Notes under the pieces: model-generated
Seen by the model: only the letters and a program-made list of their open reading frames with translations
Database searches by the model: none
Told to the model about the DNA's origin: nothing
Shown here: positions 12,912 to 25,477 of the stretch, piece after piece
Numbering within the stretch: position 1 is the stretch's first letter
How the letters are laid out: the number at the start of each line of letters is the position of its first letter
NCBI GenBank assembly: GCA_905221605.1
Contig: CAJNDS010000513.1
Location: forward strand, 25,001 to 89,000
DNA: 64,000 nt
DNA from: Symbiodinium natans
Lineage: Eukaryota > Sar > Dinophyceae > Suessiales > Symbiodiniaceae
Direction: 5' to 3'
Position numbers and translations under genes: made by a program

Positions 12912-13938
12912 TCTTATTAATATGAAAAATTAGAGGAACCCTAAACTTATAAAGTGCTAAAGTTGTAGCAGAGTCCCACCTGGTCACTTGGTCTCCCAGA
13001 ACCTGCATCATGTTGAGCCCCCCTTCCAGGGACATAGCCGCCCCCCTAGCTACACAGAACAAGGCCGAATGAAGCCTCAGAATCTGCCTTGTTTGGGGTC
13101 GGGAGTAAGGGACCAGCCCTAAACCCTAAACCCTAAACCCTAAACCCTAAACCCTAAACCCTAAACCCTAAACCCTAAATAGTTCAGCCTGCGGAAGTTT
13201 ATATGCAGGATCCCAAGATGAAGCCCCCAAGCCTCGGCCATCTGCCAGACTTAGGCGGGTTTAGGGTTTAGGGTTTGGGGTTTAGGGCTTAGGGTTTAGG
13301 GTTTCGGACCCTCAACCCTATAAACCCTGAACCCTGAACCCTGAATCCCTGAATCCCTGAATGTGTTGCTGAAGCTCCCAAGGACAGGCAGCCCAAGGCC
13401 CCTAAACCCCGAGGCTCACAATCCTAAACGACCCCTAAGGGTTTAGGGTTGAGGGTTTAGGGTTCAGAATTCAGGGTTTAGGGTTTGGGGGTATAGGATT
13501 TAGGGTTTAGGGCTACTAGATGGGAAGCCCTGATGAAGGCCCAAGTATATGCCTACATAGGTACATGGACCCTTCGGGAACCCCAGAACCTCAAGCCCCC
13601 GAAAACCCTTTCGGGCCTGCTCGGGCGGGCTCACGACTTTGATTTGCAGCGCAGGTGTCATGACAGCAGACGTAGGGCACGGGTCCGAAACCTGGGATAT
13701 CAAGAGTCGTTCGGAGCCTGTGTCATATAGCCCTAAACCCTAAACCCCAAACCCTAAGAGACCCAGCCCCAAGCAGCGCCGTGGGCAAACGGCTTGTTGG
13801 TGGGGCCAACGGGGCTTTGGCGATTCAAAGATCAACCCTGGAACCCTTGAATCAAAGGGTCCGTTTTAGGGTTTAGGGTTTAGGTTTTAGGGTTTAGGGT
13901 TCCATGCACCCATATGGTACATACCTGGACCCTAAACC

Positions 13939-14046
13939 CTGAGGGCCCCTGTACCTCATTATTACGTACCTGGGCCCTAACGTCCCTAAATAGGAGGTAC
14001 TTTAAGGCCCAAGTATTCCCTATTCAACTACATGGACCCTCAGGGA
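13939..14046. mobile_element. Family A MITE-like palindrome, nested in another copy
   Basis: The ends CCTGAGGG and CCCTCAGG are inverted repeats. The inner arms contain TACCTCATTATTACGTACC and its partner near 14020-14035. Sequence on either side (13902-13930 and 14047-14112) matches the two halves of the second family A subtype seen at 22409 and 58770. This copy therefore appears to have inserted into an older one. Confidence 0.6.
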
Positions 14047-14429
14047 AAGCTACTCTATAGGAACTCCTTTAAAGCCCAAGTATAAACAATATAGGTACAT
14101 GGACCCTTAGGGAGTAGGTACATGGTCCCTTCGTATGGGCCCGTTCAGGGGGGAGTTTTTAGATTCCCCTTGTATAAGGGACGATTTTAAGGGACCACGT
14201 AACAACCCTAAACCCTAAACCCTAAACCCTAAACCCTAAACCCTAAACCCTAAACCCTAAACCCTAAACCCCGTATTAAGGGGCCCTTTAGATCAAAGGT
14301 GTAAACCCAGACCCGGATTGCTGGAGAACTGATCGTGGAGTCGGGAGACGGTGGTCATGGCCATCGCGGGACGCGGAACTCTCTACGCAACTCTGCTCAC
14401 CTACACACACACGTCGTACCTTGAACCTT

Positions 14430-14592
14430 CGGTTTCTATTTAGGGTTTAGGGTTTAGGGTTTAGGGTTTAGGGTTTAGGGTTTAGGGTTTAGGGTTTAGG
14501 GTTTAGGGTTTAGGGTTTAGGAGTGGTTTAGGGTTTAGGGTTTAGGGTTTAGGGTTTAGGGTTTAGGGTTTAGGGTTTAGGGTTTAGGGTTT
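14430..14592 (+). repeat. Telomere-like TTTAGGG block
   Basis: About 22 TTTAGGG units with one GGAGTGG interruption near 14520. Confidence 0.95.
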
Positions 14593-15389
14593 CGGGAGAC
14601 TTCCGAGCTGCCCTTGCACAAGGCTCAAGGGACTGAAGGACCCTTATGAGGGACCTTAGGGGTCATGTAGGGTAGGGGTGACTTAGGGTTTAGGGTTTGG
14701 GGTTTAGGGTTTAGGGTTTAGGGTTTAGGGTTATGTACGCACTAGAGAAGGTATGTACAAAGATATGGTTGCGTTACATGGGGGGAGTAAGATGAAGGGT
14801 CATACTTGTGCAAAGCGCATCTGGAGGAGAATGTGGGAAGCAACCAACCCTAAACTCTAAACCCTGAATCCTAAACCCTAAACTCTAAACCCTAAACCCC
14901 GAACCCTAAACCAAACCTTAAACCACAGCACAAAAAAGACCTCAGTGAGCGATGCAGAGAGCCACACACCTGAAATGAGGCCAAGACCGTCTCCAAGGTT
15001 ACTAGGGTTGCTAGAGTTTGGATTGGGTTCCTTAAACCCTGAAAACCTAAAACCCTCAACCCTAAACCCTAAGCCCTAGCCCTAAACCCCAAACCCTAAA
15101 CCCTAGCCCTAAACCCCAAAACCCTAAACCCTAGACCCTAAACCCTAAACTCTCAACCCTAGGGTGCGGGGTCTAGGGGTTCAGAGCACGGCTGGATGTA
15201 GGTCCTCGGGGAGTGCACAACAAACAGTATATCATAGACTCTACCTCGGACCCTTCGGTTTAGGGTTTAGGGTTTAGGGTTGGGTTTAGGGTTTAGGGTT
15301 TAGGGTTTAGGGTTCAGGTTTTAGGGCTTAAGGTTTAGTTGTACCCTTGGGCTCGGATACTCTTTTCAAGATCCTCTCTAAGGGAATTA

Positions 15390-15500
15390 CCCTGAGGGTT
15401 CATGTACCTAAATAGGGAACACTTGGGCCTTAAAGTACCTCCTATTGAGGGACTTTAGGGCCCAGGTACAGAATAATGAGGTACATGGACCCTCAGGGTT
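15390..15500. mobile_element. Family A MITE-like palindrome
   Basis: CCTGAGGGTTCATGTACCTA at the left is mirrored by AGGTACATGGACCCTCAGG at the right, with paired inner arms (TTGGGCCTTAAAGTACC and ACTTTAGGGCCCAGG). It is about 110 bp, non-coding, and flanked by telomere mosaic. Confidence 0.7.
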
Positions 15501-16615
15501 AGGGTTTCGGGAAACCCTGCCCAACGCCTCTTTGTGGGTGGTCAGTCGTGCACGTCAGAGCGCGAGCTCAAACGCGTCAGCAACTCTTCGTGGCTCCGGG
15601 CGATGCACAGCCTGAATCTAAGGGATGGCTTATAATCTTAGGCCCTACTAAGCCCTAAGCCCTAGGCCCTAAGCCCTAAACCCTAAACCCTAAAGCCTAA
15701 ACCCTGAACCCTAAGCCTTAAACCCGAAAACTCTAAAACCCTAGACACTATAACGCCCTGGCTTTGAATAGGCTTTGAATGTGAACCTTAGACCCTAAGG
15801 GGAAGTTCCATGGACTCAACATGATCCTTGACCCTCGTTGATGCCTTTAAGGGTTTTGGTAGTAGGGTTTCAGGTTTGATATGGTCCATTGCCTTCTTTG
15901 AAGGTTTCTGAAGTACGGGCCCTTGGGATTCACAGCGTCTATAATGGGTATATAACCCTAAACCCTAAACCCTAAGCCATTAACCCTAAGCCATTAACCC
16001 TGAACCCTAATCCCTAAACATTACACCCAAATTAGCCCTAAACCCTATATAAACCCTAAAACGTAACGACAAGCTTAATGTGCGTGTTGGCCAGGCAAGC
16101 CTTAGAAGGCGGTTTAGTTGCTTGCCTTCTTGTGATGACCCTACGTAACCCTAAACCCTAAACCCTGCACAAAGGAAACTACTGGCATGCAATTCTTTGT
16201 TGTAAGGCTTCAGACCCTACATTTGCTGGCAAACCCCTTTGGGTTCAAGAGGGTTATGCAGGGATCGGGGCCCATCGAACCGACGACATCCCAGAAACCC
16301 CTAGACCCGAAACCCTCAACAACCCTAATCCCTCAGCCCATGTATACCCTCTAAAAACACAAAACCTTACATCCCTCAGCCCCTAAACCCTTCATCCCTA
16401 AGGCCCTGGAACCCTAAACCCCCCAACCCCCTAAACCCTGAACCCTAAACCCTGGAACCCTAACCCCAAACCACCCTAAACCCCTCAACCCTAAGGCCCG
16501 AAACCCCTCAACCCCTAAAGCGCTTAGGCTTACATTTATATAACCCAAACCTAAAACAGTCCAAGTCAAAGGCTTTAGAAGGTCGTATTTGAAGGTTAGG
16601 CCCAAGAACCATACA

Positions 16616-16698
16616 ATAGGGTTTAGGGTTTAGGGTTTAGGGTTTAGGGTTTAGGGTTTAGGGTTTAGGGTTTAGGGTTTAGGGTTTAGGGTTTAGGG
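16616..16698 (+). repeat. Telomere-like TTTAGGG block
   Basis: About 11 clean TTTAGGG units run straight into a family A element at 16699. Confidence 0.95.
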
Positions 16699-16790
16699 AT
16701 AGGGACTACTTGGGCCTTAAACGTACCTCCTATTTAGGGACTTTAGGGCCGGTAAGTACAGAATAATGAGGCGCATGGACCCTTAGGGCT
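16699..16790. mobile_element. Family A MITE-like element, left end missing
   Basis: The inner arms and right end (GAATAATGAGG...CATGGACCCTTAGGG) match other family A copies. The left terminal arm is replaced by the telomere block, so it is truncated or overwritten. Confidence 0.6.
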
Positions 16791-16974
16791 TCCTGGCCAG
16801 CCAGAGTCTCAAGTGCCAAAAAAAAACGTTCACCAGGGACGAACTCTTTAGAGTACCCTAAACCCTAAACCCTAAACCCTAAACCCTAAACCCTAAACCC
16901 TTAGAGTTCTAAGGCTCATCCTGAACTAAAGAGACTTAGAGGTTCTGGGCACATGGAGGCCCGGAGCTTAAAAC

Positions 16975-17146
16975 CCTTAAACCCCAAACCCTAAGCCCAA
17001 AACCCTAAACCCTAAACCCTAAACCCTAAACCCTAAACCCTAAACCCTAAACCCTAAACCCCCTAAACCCTAAACCCTAAACCCTAAACCCTAAACCCTA
17101 AACCCTAAACCCTAAACCCTAAACCCTAAACCCTAAACCCTACCCT
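16975..17146 (-). repeat. Telomere-like CCCTAAA block
   Basis: About 20 CCCTAAA units with a short irregularity near 17058. Confidence 0.95.
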
Positions 17147-17388
17147 ATACACCCAAAACCCTGAAGCTCAAAACTGCACCAAAAAAAAAACGCCCTTAGC
17201 CACGGCTCCCCAGGCTCGCGAGCCAAACCAGCTGTCGCCAGGGCGTCAGAAAGGCGGCCCACCAGGCGAGGTCCTGATCTTAAGGCTAGGGTTTAGGGTT
17301 TAGGGTTTAGGGTTTGGGGTTTGGGGTTTAGGGTTTAGGGTTTAGGGTTTAGGGTTTGCGGTTTACAGGGTTTAGGGTCTCAAGGTTT

Positions 17389-17531
17389 ACTTGGAGGTTC
17401 ATGGTACTTATTAACCAATTCTAACTGCACTTAGAACGCACTCATAAGCCCCTTAAGTGCCCTAACATGGTCATAAGTACAGCTATAAGTACAGCTATAA
17501 TTGGTTTATAAGTGCCATGAACCTCCAAGTA
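17389..17531. mobile_element. Family B MITE-like palindrome
   Basis: ACTTGGAGGTTCATGG at the left pairs with CCATGAACCTCCAAGT at the right. Inner arms with AACCAATT and TAATTGGTTTATAAG also pair. It is about 143 bp and non-coding. Close copies lie at 22805 and 29269, and a more diverged relative at 6340-6476. Confidence 0.75.
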
Positions 17532-18182
17532 GGGTTTTAAGAATGTAGGGCTTTCGGGAGTTCGCATAGGTTTGGGACTTAGGATCCAAGATCTTGGTTT
17601 TACAGAACCGCACCCGATCCCCCACCCGAAACCTATGTCAACAAGAACAACCTGGAACCACAAGTTTTCCCCAAAGGCTCCAAGTATTCAAACAATACCT
17701 ACACTAGGGTCTAAAGTCTGTAAATAATACATACTTTGGGCTATTTGGAGCCTTCGGGTTCAAACTACAGGAGACAACTTCCGAGGAAGTGCGCCCGACG
17801 GGAGGGTTTAGGGCTGGGTTTAGGGGGCTCAACTTAAGGCCCCAAACCCTAAACCCTAAGCCACAAACCCTAGTCCCTTAACCCTAAACACTGAAAGTCA
17901 GTGTGTAGGATGTAGGTCAAGGGGTAATATAACAAACTTGACACGACGCCGCACCCCTAACATCTAGACCCTAAACTCCCAATGTGTTAGCCCTCAAGCC
18001 TAAAAAGCTCGAACCTCGAAGCCAAAAACCCCAATACCCCAAACAAAAACTCTACTAGATTAGACCATCGAGGCCCAAGAGTAACCTAAGAATAACAAGG
18101 GTACCCCTTTTTGGTTTAAAGGCGTGCATAAGGGAACCTAATCCCTGAAAAAAGAGGAATAAGGGCTTACTCCGGGCCCCAG

Positions 18183-18266
18183 CCCTAAACCCTAAACCCT
18201 AAACCCTAAACCCTAAACCCTAAACCCTAAACCCTAAACCCTAAACCCTAAACCCTAAACCCTAAA
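18183..18266 (-). repeat. Telomere-like CCCTAAA block
   Basis: About 12 uninterrupted CCCTAAA units. Confidence 0.95.
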
Positions 18267-18648
18267 CCCCCCCATAATGCGTTGCAAGAGTCTGGCTTCC
18301 AGCGCGGCAGGTCCCTTGACCAGGATGGCACCTGAAAGTCCCAGGGGAAGAAGGAGCAGTTAGAGGTCTAGGGGATAGGGTTTAGGGTTTAGGGTTTAGG
18401 GTTTAGGGTTTAGGGTTTAGGGTTTAGGGTTTAGGGTTTAGAGGTGTTGGGTTTGGGGTTGTAGGGTTTGGACTTGTTGGGTTTGGGGTTGTAGGGAGCT
18501 AGGGGAGTCATGGCTGAGGGCATGAGCATAGCATACAAAACTTGAAACTTCGGCTGTCGACAGCTGGTTTGGAGTAGACAGGGCTTACTTGTAAACGCGG
18601 CGTAGGGCTTAGTTGTGGCTGCTTGGGAGGGACGGAACCTAGCCTGCC

Positions 18649-18754
18649 CAGTAACCTAGGATGAAAAAGGGTGCCCTTTTTTTGCTTAAAGGGGTTTATA
18701 AGGGAACCTAAACCCCCCAAAAAGGGAATAAGGGTCCTACTGGGCATCCTAGGA
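18649..18754. mobile_element. Family C MITE-like palindrome
   Basis: The left end CTAGCCTGCCCAGTAACC pairs with the right end CTACTGGGCATCCTAGG. The inner part has GGGTGCCCTTTTTTTGC opposite CAAAAAGGGAATAAGGG. It is about 106 bp and non-coding. Close copies lie at 28355 and 32207. Confidence 0.7.
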
Positions 18755-19018
18755 ACGACAACTTGCTTCGCAGGGTGGTACGTGGAAGAGCTGCGCCGAT
18801 TGTAAGCTCGCTTGTTGCAAGCTGGAAACTTGCTGGCGAAACGGCTGGGGCGCCCTAAACCCTAAACCCTAAACCCTAAACCCTAAACCCTAAACCCTAA
18901 ACCCGAAACCCCTAAGGAGCTTCGGTTTTTTTGAAGCTCTGGGCATTTTTGGGGGCATTGCCTTGGAAATTCGTGCTTCGGGAAACGAGAGTTTTGGCGT
19001 CTAGGGGGCCAGCTGAGA

Positions 19019-19210
19019 CTTAAACCCTAAACCCTAATAAACCCTAATAAACCCTAATAAACCCTAATAAACCCTAATAAACCCTAATAAACCCTAATAA
19101 ACCCTAATAAACCCTAATAAACCCTAATAAACCCTAATAAACCCTAATAAACCCTAATAAACCCTAATAAACCCTAATAAACCCTAATAAACCCTAAACC
19201 CTAAACCTTA
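19019..19210 (-). repeat. CCCTAATAAA decamer array
   Basis: About 16 near-identical copies of CCCTAATAAA are bounded by ordinary CCCTAAA units on both sides. The extra TAA is present in every unit, so one variant was amplified as a block. Confidence 0.95.
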
Positions 19211-19522
19211 AAACCCAAACCCCAAACGGGCGGGGGGGGGGGGTTCACGATATTAGGGGTACCTTATTGGGGTCCTTCTTATAATGAAGGGGATCCGACT
19301 ATTTAAGGGGGGGGGGGGGGTCTATAATCGGGTTCCCGTACTTTTCGTAAGCCCCCAAACCCTCAACCCTAAAGGGACAAAGGCAATGGCACCTGCAGGT
19401 AATCCGGGGCTAGCAAGTCCTCGTGCTACTACATTGGGGCATACCGTCCCCTTCATGCAAGGCACATCTAGCCCCCTTGTGGGTTTAGAGTTTGGGGTTT
19501 TGGGGTTTGGAGGGTGGAGGAT

Positions 19523-19628
19523 GGCCCTAAACCCTAAACCCTAAACCCTAAACCCTAAACCCTAAACCCTAAACCCTAAACCCTAAACCCTAAACCCTAA
19601 ACCCTAAACCCTAAACCCTAAACCCGAA
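19523..19628 (-). repeat. Telomere-like CCCTAAA block
   Basis: About 15 CCCTAAA units, decaying at the right into CCCGAACCCCTAACC variants. Confidence 0.95.
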
Positions 19629-19779
19629 CCCCTAACCCCTAACCCTACAGCCTAACCCTAGACCCGAAACCCCAAATCGGGTAAGCTTCAAAGCGCAAAA
19701 CAGCCCAAACCCTCAAACCCCACCAAACCCGGAGCCCAGAGCCCGATCGCTAGCGTCTGAACTCCAACCCCTGAACTTG

Positions 19780-19890
19780 GGATGTCCCCCCCCCCTATTT
19801 TAACAGTCCTATAGTAGGGATTATAACTGGGGGGGGGGGGGGGGTACTATGACCCCGATTAAGGACTAGTAGTAGAAGGGGGAACATCCC
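19780..19890. mobile_element. Family D MITE-like palindrome, copy 3
   Basis: Starts GGGATGTCCCC and ends GGGGGAACATCCC. The inner arms TTTTAACAGTCCTATAGTAG and AAGGACTAGTAGTAG pair imperfectly. A G run of about 15 lies in the loop. Confidence 0.6.
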
Positions 19891-20399
19891 AACCCTGAAC
19901 TCTCCCCTTGATGTGGCTCGAAGTCGCCAAGAAAGCGGCCAGCCATCCAAACCGCTCGTGGAAGCAGAGCCTAAGTTTAAGGGGCAAAAGGAGGGACCCA
20001 TCCCTTACAAGGGTCCCTCCTTTAGTCCCTTGATCAGTAACACACCACCGTGACTTCATAGGGTGCCCACAACCTCCCCCTCCCCCTCAAAGGAGTTTAG
20101 GGTTTAGGGTTGAGGGTCCCCAAGAATCTGACCTAAGGAGCTGGGAATATTTGGGGGTTGCCCCCGTGGGAGGAGGCATGAGGACCTAGAACAAATTAAG
20201 GGTTTAGGGCTGAAGGTTTCGGATTTTTTGGTGTTTGGGTTGAGAGTTGAGGATTTGTTGCGGTTGAACTCAAACCTTATAAACCCTAAGCCCGAAAACA
20301 TGAACTAACAACGCAGGAGCACGGCAACCGACGGGTGGGCCCGAAGAGAAATCCACTGAAACCTGAGCCCTGAAGGAGGGTGTTTGGGGGTTTTAGGGT

Positions 20400-20510
20400 T
20401 TAGCCCCTAAACCCTAAACCCTAAACCCTAAACCCTAAACCCTAAACCCTAAACCCTAAACCCTAAACCCTAAACCCTAAACCCTAAACCCTAAACCTAA
20501 ACCCTAAAGC
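20400..20510 (-). repeat. Telomere-like CCCTAAA block
   Basis: About 14 CCCTAAA units. The next block, at 20660-20882, has the opposite orientation. Confidence 0.95.
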
Positions 20511-20659
20511 CCTGTACTTCCAGGGACCTTGTCTTTGGGATACTTGAACCCTTACGTAACTATCAAGGCAGCGAGAGAGTTGAAAACCCTAAGCTGCATT
20601 CGATACCCGATTCAAAACCTCGAAACCCTAAATTAGAGTTTAGGGTTTGGGGTTTGGGG

Positions 20660-20895
20660 CCGTTTGGGGGTTAGGGTTTAGGGTTTAGGGTTTAGGGTTT
20701 AGGGTTTTAGGGGTTTAGGGGTTTAGGGTTTAGGGTTTAGGGCTTAGGGTTTAGGAGTTTAGGGGTTTAGGGGTTTAGGGGTTTAGGGGTTTAGGGTTTA
20801 GGGTTTAGGGTTTAGGGTTTAGGGTTTAGGGTTTAGGGTTTAGGGTTTAGGGTTTAGGGTTTAGGGTTTAGGGTTTAGGGTACCCTAAACCCTAT
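20660..20895. repeat. TTTAGGG block ending in an inverted CCCTAAA junction
   Basis: TTTAGGG and TTTAGGGG variants run to about 20880, then GGTACC leads directly into CCCTAAACCCTA. The join TTTAGGGTACCCTAAA is a perfect palindrome. Confidence 0.9.
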
Positions 20896-22408
20896 GAACC
20901 CTACAAGGGAGGGTCTCGAAGAAACAGTCCTCAGACCCCGGCATGACGGACTCACTGAGAAAGATGAGAGCAAGCAGCATAGCAACCTGCCATCAAGAGA
21001 CATGGGGTTTAGGGTTTAGGGTTTAGGGTTTAGGGTTTAGGGTTTCACTGGCCAACTTCTTGCAATCGTTGTTTGGGGGGGGGGGGGGGGACAGGGGCCG
21101 GCCTCGTTCTTGCTAGGATAGGGATCGTGTTCGGGTTTATGGCTCGGGTTTCGGGCTTGGGTCTGAGCTATAAGTTTTGGGGTTTAGAAATTGGGGCTTC
21201 AGGTCAATGAGTTCAGAAGGTCTGCAAGGCTTCTTGCGGGCTTTCTTGCGAAGTCTGGTTTAGGGTTTAGGGTTTAGGGTTTAGGGTTTAGGGTTTAGGG
21301 TTTAGGGTTTAGGGTTTAGGGTTTAGGGCTCAGGCACAATCGTCAGAGCCGATATGGTGACCATTACGTTGAACCATGGATTGAAGTCGCACCAACGAAA
21401 GCTAACAAAAGTACGCCTTCAACAAGTCGGGCACCACAACTGCCCCTGCTGGTACGAAATCTTGTCCACGAACCCGGAGAAGGAGACTGACTAGGCCTCA
21501 TGGTTTAGATCAAAGTTTTTAGACTAGGGATTGCATCCCACATCCTAAACCACGAAAGGCCCTGAACCTAAACCTTGAAACCCAAACGTCCCTAAACCTT
21601 AAACCCTAAACCCTAAACCCGAAGCCCTGAAAAAAGCCCCACGGTGCGAACCCCAGCGAAGCCTGTTCTCGATTCTCCCCACGACCGGGGACAAAACGGG
21701 GCCCCGTGTCGAACCTAAGTTGGCATGTGTCCCCTGGTTGTTGAGAATTTTGGGTTAGGGTTAGGGTTGAGGGTTTAGGGCTTGGGGGGGGGGGGGGGGG
21801 GGGGTTAAGCGAAGAGGCTCAGGTTTGCTTTTGTCTGTTACATCCCATAAGCCCTGAAGCCTCAGCCCTAGCCAAAGTATGGGCCGGCATATAACCCTAA
21901 ACCCTAAAACCTAAACCCGAGCCCTATAGGCACGCGAGAGCCCGAAACTTTAGGACCCCGGACGCCAAAACCGAGGGCCAAAAGCCTGCCAATCTGGGGG
22001 CTTCCGCAAATGGGGTGGGGGGGTACCCTTTTTGGTCCCTTTAAGGGAACTCCATTCTATTTGAGGTATAGAAGGGGTACCCCTATTGGTACCCCTATTT
22101 TGGGAAATACCCATCTCGTGGTTTAGGGTTTAGGGCTTGTAGGGTGTAGGAAACTCCCTATTCGCGCTTGGGTCGGGACATAATTTGTGCGAGGAAAACC
22201 TCTCCGAACGAACGAAATCAGCTTGAGAACCCCTAAACCCGAAACAATAAACCCTAAAACCTAAACCCTAACAACAAAAACCCGAAACCCTAAACCAAAA
22301 ACCCTAGCCTAAGGTCTGCCACCTGTAGCCCCAGACCCTACAAACAACTAGGGCATAACTCCCTAAAGAAAACCCAAGACCTAGTTCAGGCTAGCGAACC
22401 CTAAAATT

Positions 22409-22509
22409 TCCATGTACCCACATAGTATATGCTTGGGCCCTAACACTACTCTTTCGGAACTCCTTTAAAGACCACGTATATGCTATATATTTACATGGGT
22501 CCTTCGGGT
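22409..22509. mobile_element. Family A MITE-like element, second subtype
   Basis: CCATGTACCCACATAGTATA is opposite TATATATTTACATGGG, with inner arms CTTGGGCCC and TTTAAAGACCACG. It is more diverged than the 15390 copy and belongs with the copies at 24987 and 58770. Confidence 0.55.
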
Positions 22510-22804
22510 AAGAAAACCATAGGGGGGGGGGGGGGACTCGAGGAAGAGCCTAAAGGGTTTAGCTAAAGCCCCTACACACTTTAGGGTTTAGGGTTTAGGG
22601 TTTAGGGTCCCTGAACTCTAAACCCTCCAGGCGCAAAAGGGTCTAGACCACAGAGAACCAATTTTGAGCCACTGCCTTACTTGTGGGATCGGGCAAGCGG
22701 GTAAGCCCCTAAACCCGTCAAATCCTAGACCCTAAACCCCCAAACCCTAAGCCCTGAAACCGTGAACCCTAAACTGGCCCTAAACCCTTCAGGGCTTTGA
22801 AGGG

Positions 22805-22955
22805 TACTTGGACGTTCATGGTACTTCTTAACCGACTGTTACTGTACTCATAACTGCACTTGTAACCATATTTGGGCACTTGACGGGCTTATAAGTGGGG
22901 TATAAGCACAGCTATAAATTGGCATTGGTTAAGAAGTACCATGAACCTCCAGGTA
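22805..22955. mobile_element. Family B MITE-like palindrome
   Basis: The left end TACTTGGACGTTCATGG and right end CCATGAACCTCCAGGTA are inverted repeats with one mismatch per arm. TACTTCTTAACC pairs with GGTTAAGAAGTA. Confidence 0.75.
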
Positions 22956-23389
22956 CGTAGCCCTAAACCCTAAACCCTAAACCCTAAACCCTAGGGTTTG
23001 GGCCCCTAACAGCAGCTGGGGGCAGCAGCGGAGGATCCCGAAACTAAGGCCCCGACAGGGCATCAGTGCAAAGGGCGGCTGCGAGGCTGCAGCAGCAAAT
23101 CCTAGGGCTTTAGGGTTTAGGGTTTAGGATTTAGGGTTTAGGGGTTAGGGTTTACGGTTTAGGGTTTAGGGTTTAGGGCTCTAGATCTTTTAGGGTTTTA
23201 AGCTGAGATTTTGGGGTTCTAGGGCTCTAGATATTGTAGGGTTTCTGGCTGAAATTCGGAGATCTATGCTTGCAGTGTGTAAGGTTTAGGGCCTTTCTTT
23301 GGGCACTGTAGGATGTGTAGTTTTGGCTCGAAGGGGGAAGAGCTTACAACTCTCTCCTGCCAGGCTACTACGCCTTTCAGAGGCCGCCC

Positions 23390-23517
23390 TAAACCCTAAA
23401 CCCTAAACCCTAAACCCTAAACCCTAAACCCTAAACCCTAAACCCTAAACCCTAAACCCTAAACCCTAAACCCTAAACCCTAAACCCTAAATCCTAAACC
23501 CTAAACCCTAAACCCTG
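23390..23517 (-). repeat. Telomere-like CCCTAAA block
   Basis: About 18 CCCTAAA units with one ATCCTAAA variant. Confidence 0.95.
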
Positions 23518-24986
23518 AATTGAAATGATTTAGGATGGCTCGGCCATGAGTGCTCTAGTCAACATGCTGAGCAATGACGCGGTTCTAAACACTTGTTTCG
23601 TAGGAGGGTTGAGGGTTTAGGGTTTAGGGTTTGGGGTTTGGGGTTTGGGGTTGGGGGTTGGGGTTTGGGGTTTGGGGTTTGGGGTTTAGGGTTTAGGGGG
23701 GAGGGGGCGGGGGGGGGGGGGGGGGGGAAGCAGCAACTGTGTCACAAGAAAGCACGGAGCAAGGGTCGTACCGAAAGCACGCGTTGGAAGTCAACCCGTC
23801 TGCTAAACCCTAAACCCTAAACCCTAAGCCCTAAACCCTAGACCCTACACCCTAAACAAATCGAATGACATGCGCCATAACTCGGTCATAGGCTGAGGTT
23901 TAAGGATTTAGGGCTGCGTCCCGAAAGTTGCTCCCCAGGAGGGAATCTGAGAGGGACTGAGCTTGGGCTTATCCCCCTCCCACCCGCACGCCCACCTAAT
24001 CCTCCCTAGCTATACACTCATACCTATATATATGTATGAGTATAAAAAAAACAAATAAATAAATAAATATATATATATACACTGTATATGTATATAAGAC
24101 TCAATGCTACATTCAAACTCTAACGAACTCCACACTTAAGGGTTTACATAGGTTTCGGGCTTAGGATGAAGCTGAACTTCACCAACAAAGGCTCAACGAT
24201 GAGAAGTGGTACAGGAGCAAGGTCTTGTCCTTCACCTCCAACGTTTAGGCCGTTCAGGGTTTAGAGTTTCGGGCTTAAAGATTAGGGTTTAGGAGAAAAC
24301 AAAGCCCGAATAGGCTGCCTGAGACCCCAAAACCTCAGAGTGCCTCGAGCTTCTTGACTTCCTTGGGGACTACATGATGTTTTTTCGGTCTACATACCCC
24401 GGAAATCAAAATCATTCCCCGTACATAGACCCTAAAAAAGAATTCTTCGCCTACCAGCCATGAACTTCATCCTCTGGGAAACCCATGAACTTTTAAGCTA
24501 CATCTTCATTGGGTTTAGGGTTTATAGGGTTTAAGATTATGGTCGCTTCTCTAACTTCTTGTCCCTTTATACGGTCGCCGACTATAAGGCGGCCCCTCAG
24601 AAGTAGGGTACTGCACCCAAAAAGGGACCATAATTTTGAGAACTGACCAATCTCGCGCTGCTCGCCCAGTCGCACCGAGCTCGTAAAACCTTAAACATAA
24701 CCCAAACGCCCAAATGCCCGTCATTTGGGTGAGACTCGTAGGCGGTTTAGGGTTTAGGGTTTAGGGCTTAGGGCTTAGGGTTTAGGGTTTAGGGTTTAGG
24801 GTTTACAGCCTTTGAGCTTTCAGTCTTCAGATCCACGCGACACATAAGAGCCCATATCCTATATGCCACTTGGATCTCACTGAAGGTGGACCCACAACCA
24901 TCCCAAGCGCTTGTCAGGTTCCCAACAGAAGAGAGATACAAAGGAAAACATACAACGGCATAAGGGTTCAGGTGGGCTGGGGCATT

Positions 24987-25098
24987 CCCCGAAGGGTCCA
25001 TGTCCCTTCTTCGTATATACTTGGGCTTTAAAGGAGTTCGTATAGAGTAGCTTTAGGGCCCAGGTATATACCAAAGGGGTGCATGGACCCTAAGGGTT
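24987..25098. mobile_element. Family A MITE-like element, second subtype
   Basis: GAAGGGTCCATGTCCC is opposite GGGGTGCATGGACCC. Inner arms include TATACTTGGGC and GCCCAGGTATATA. It is about 110 bp and non-coding. Confidence 0.6.
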
Positions 25099-25477
25099 CG
25101 GATGTGGGAAACCGCTATGTATCCGTGGAGCTTCAACCCACGCCGGCGGTGGCCTCCGTGTGAGCGTAGCCGAAAACCGCCGTGTATGCCTTCTTTCGCA
25201 CATCTCTCTTCAGGGACTCTCATGGTTTAAACCCTAGCTCTTCGACCGGGATGTTTTGTGGAGATTTGGGGTTGGGGGTTTAGGTTCATGAATTCAGGGT
25301 TAGGGGACAATTGAGGGATATGTGCGCCCTAAAACCCTAAACCCCAAGCCCTAACCCCTCAACCCTTCCTGTGGCTTACTTGGCACTTGAGAACATGGTA
25401 GGGACATGTATCTGGATTAGCACAACCCCCCCTTCACCATCAAAGGTTCAATAAAATCACTATCCTTTTGGTATATT

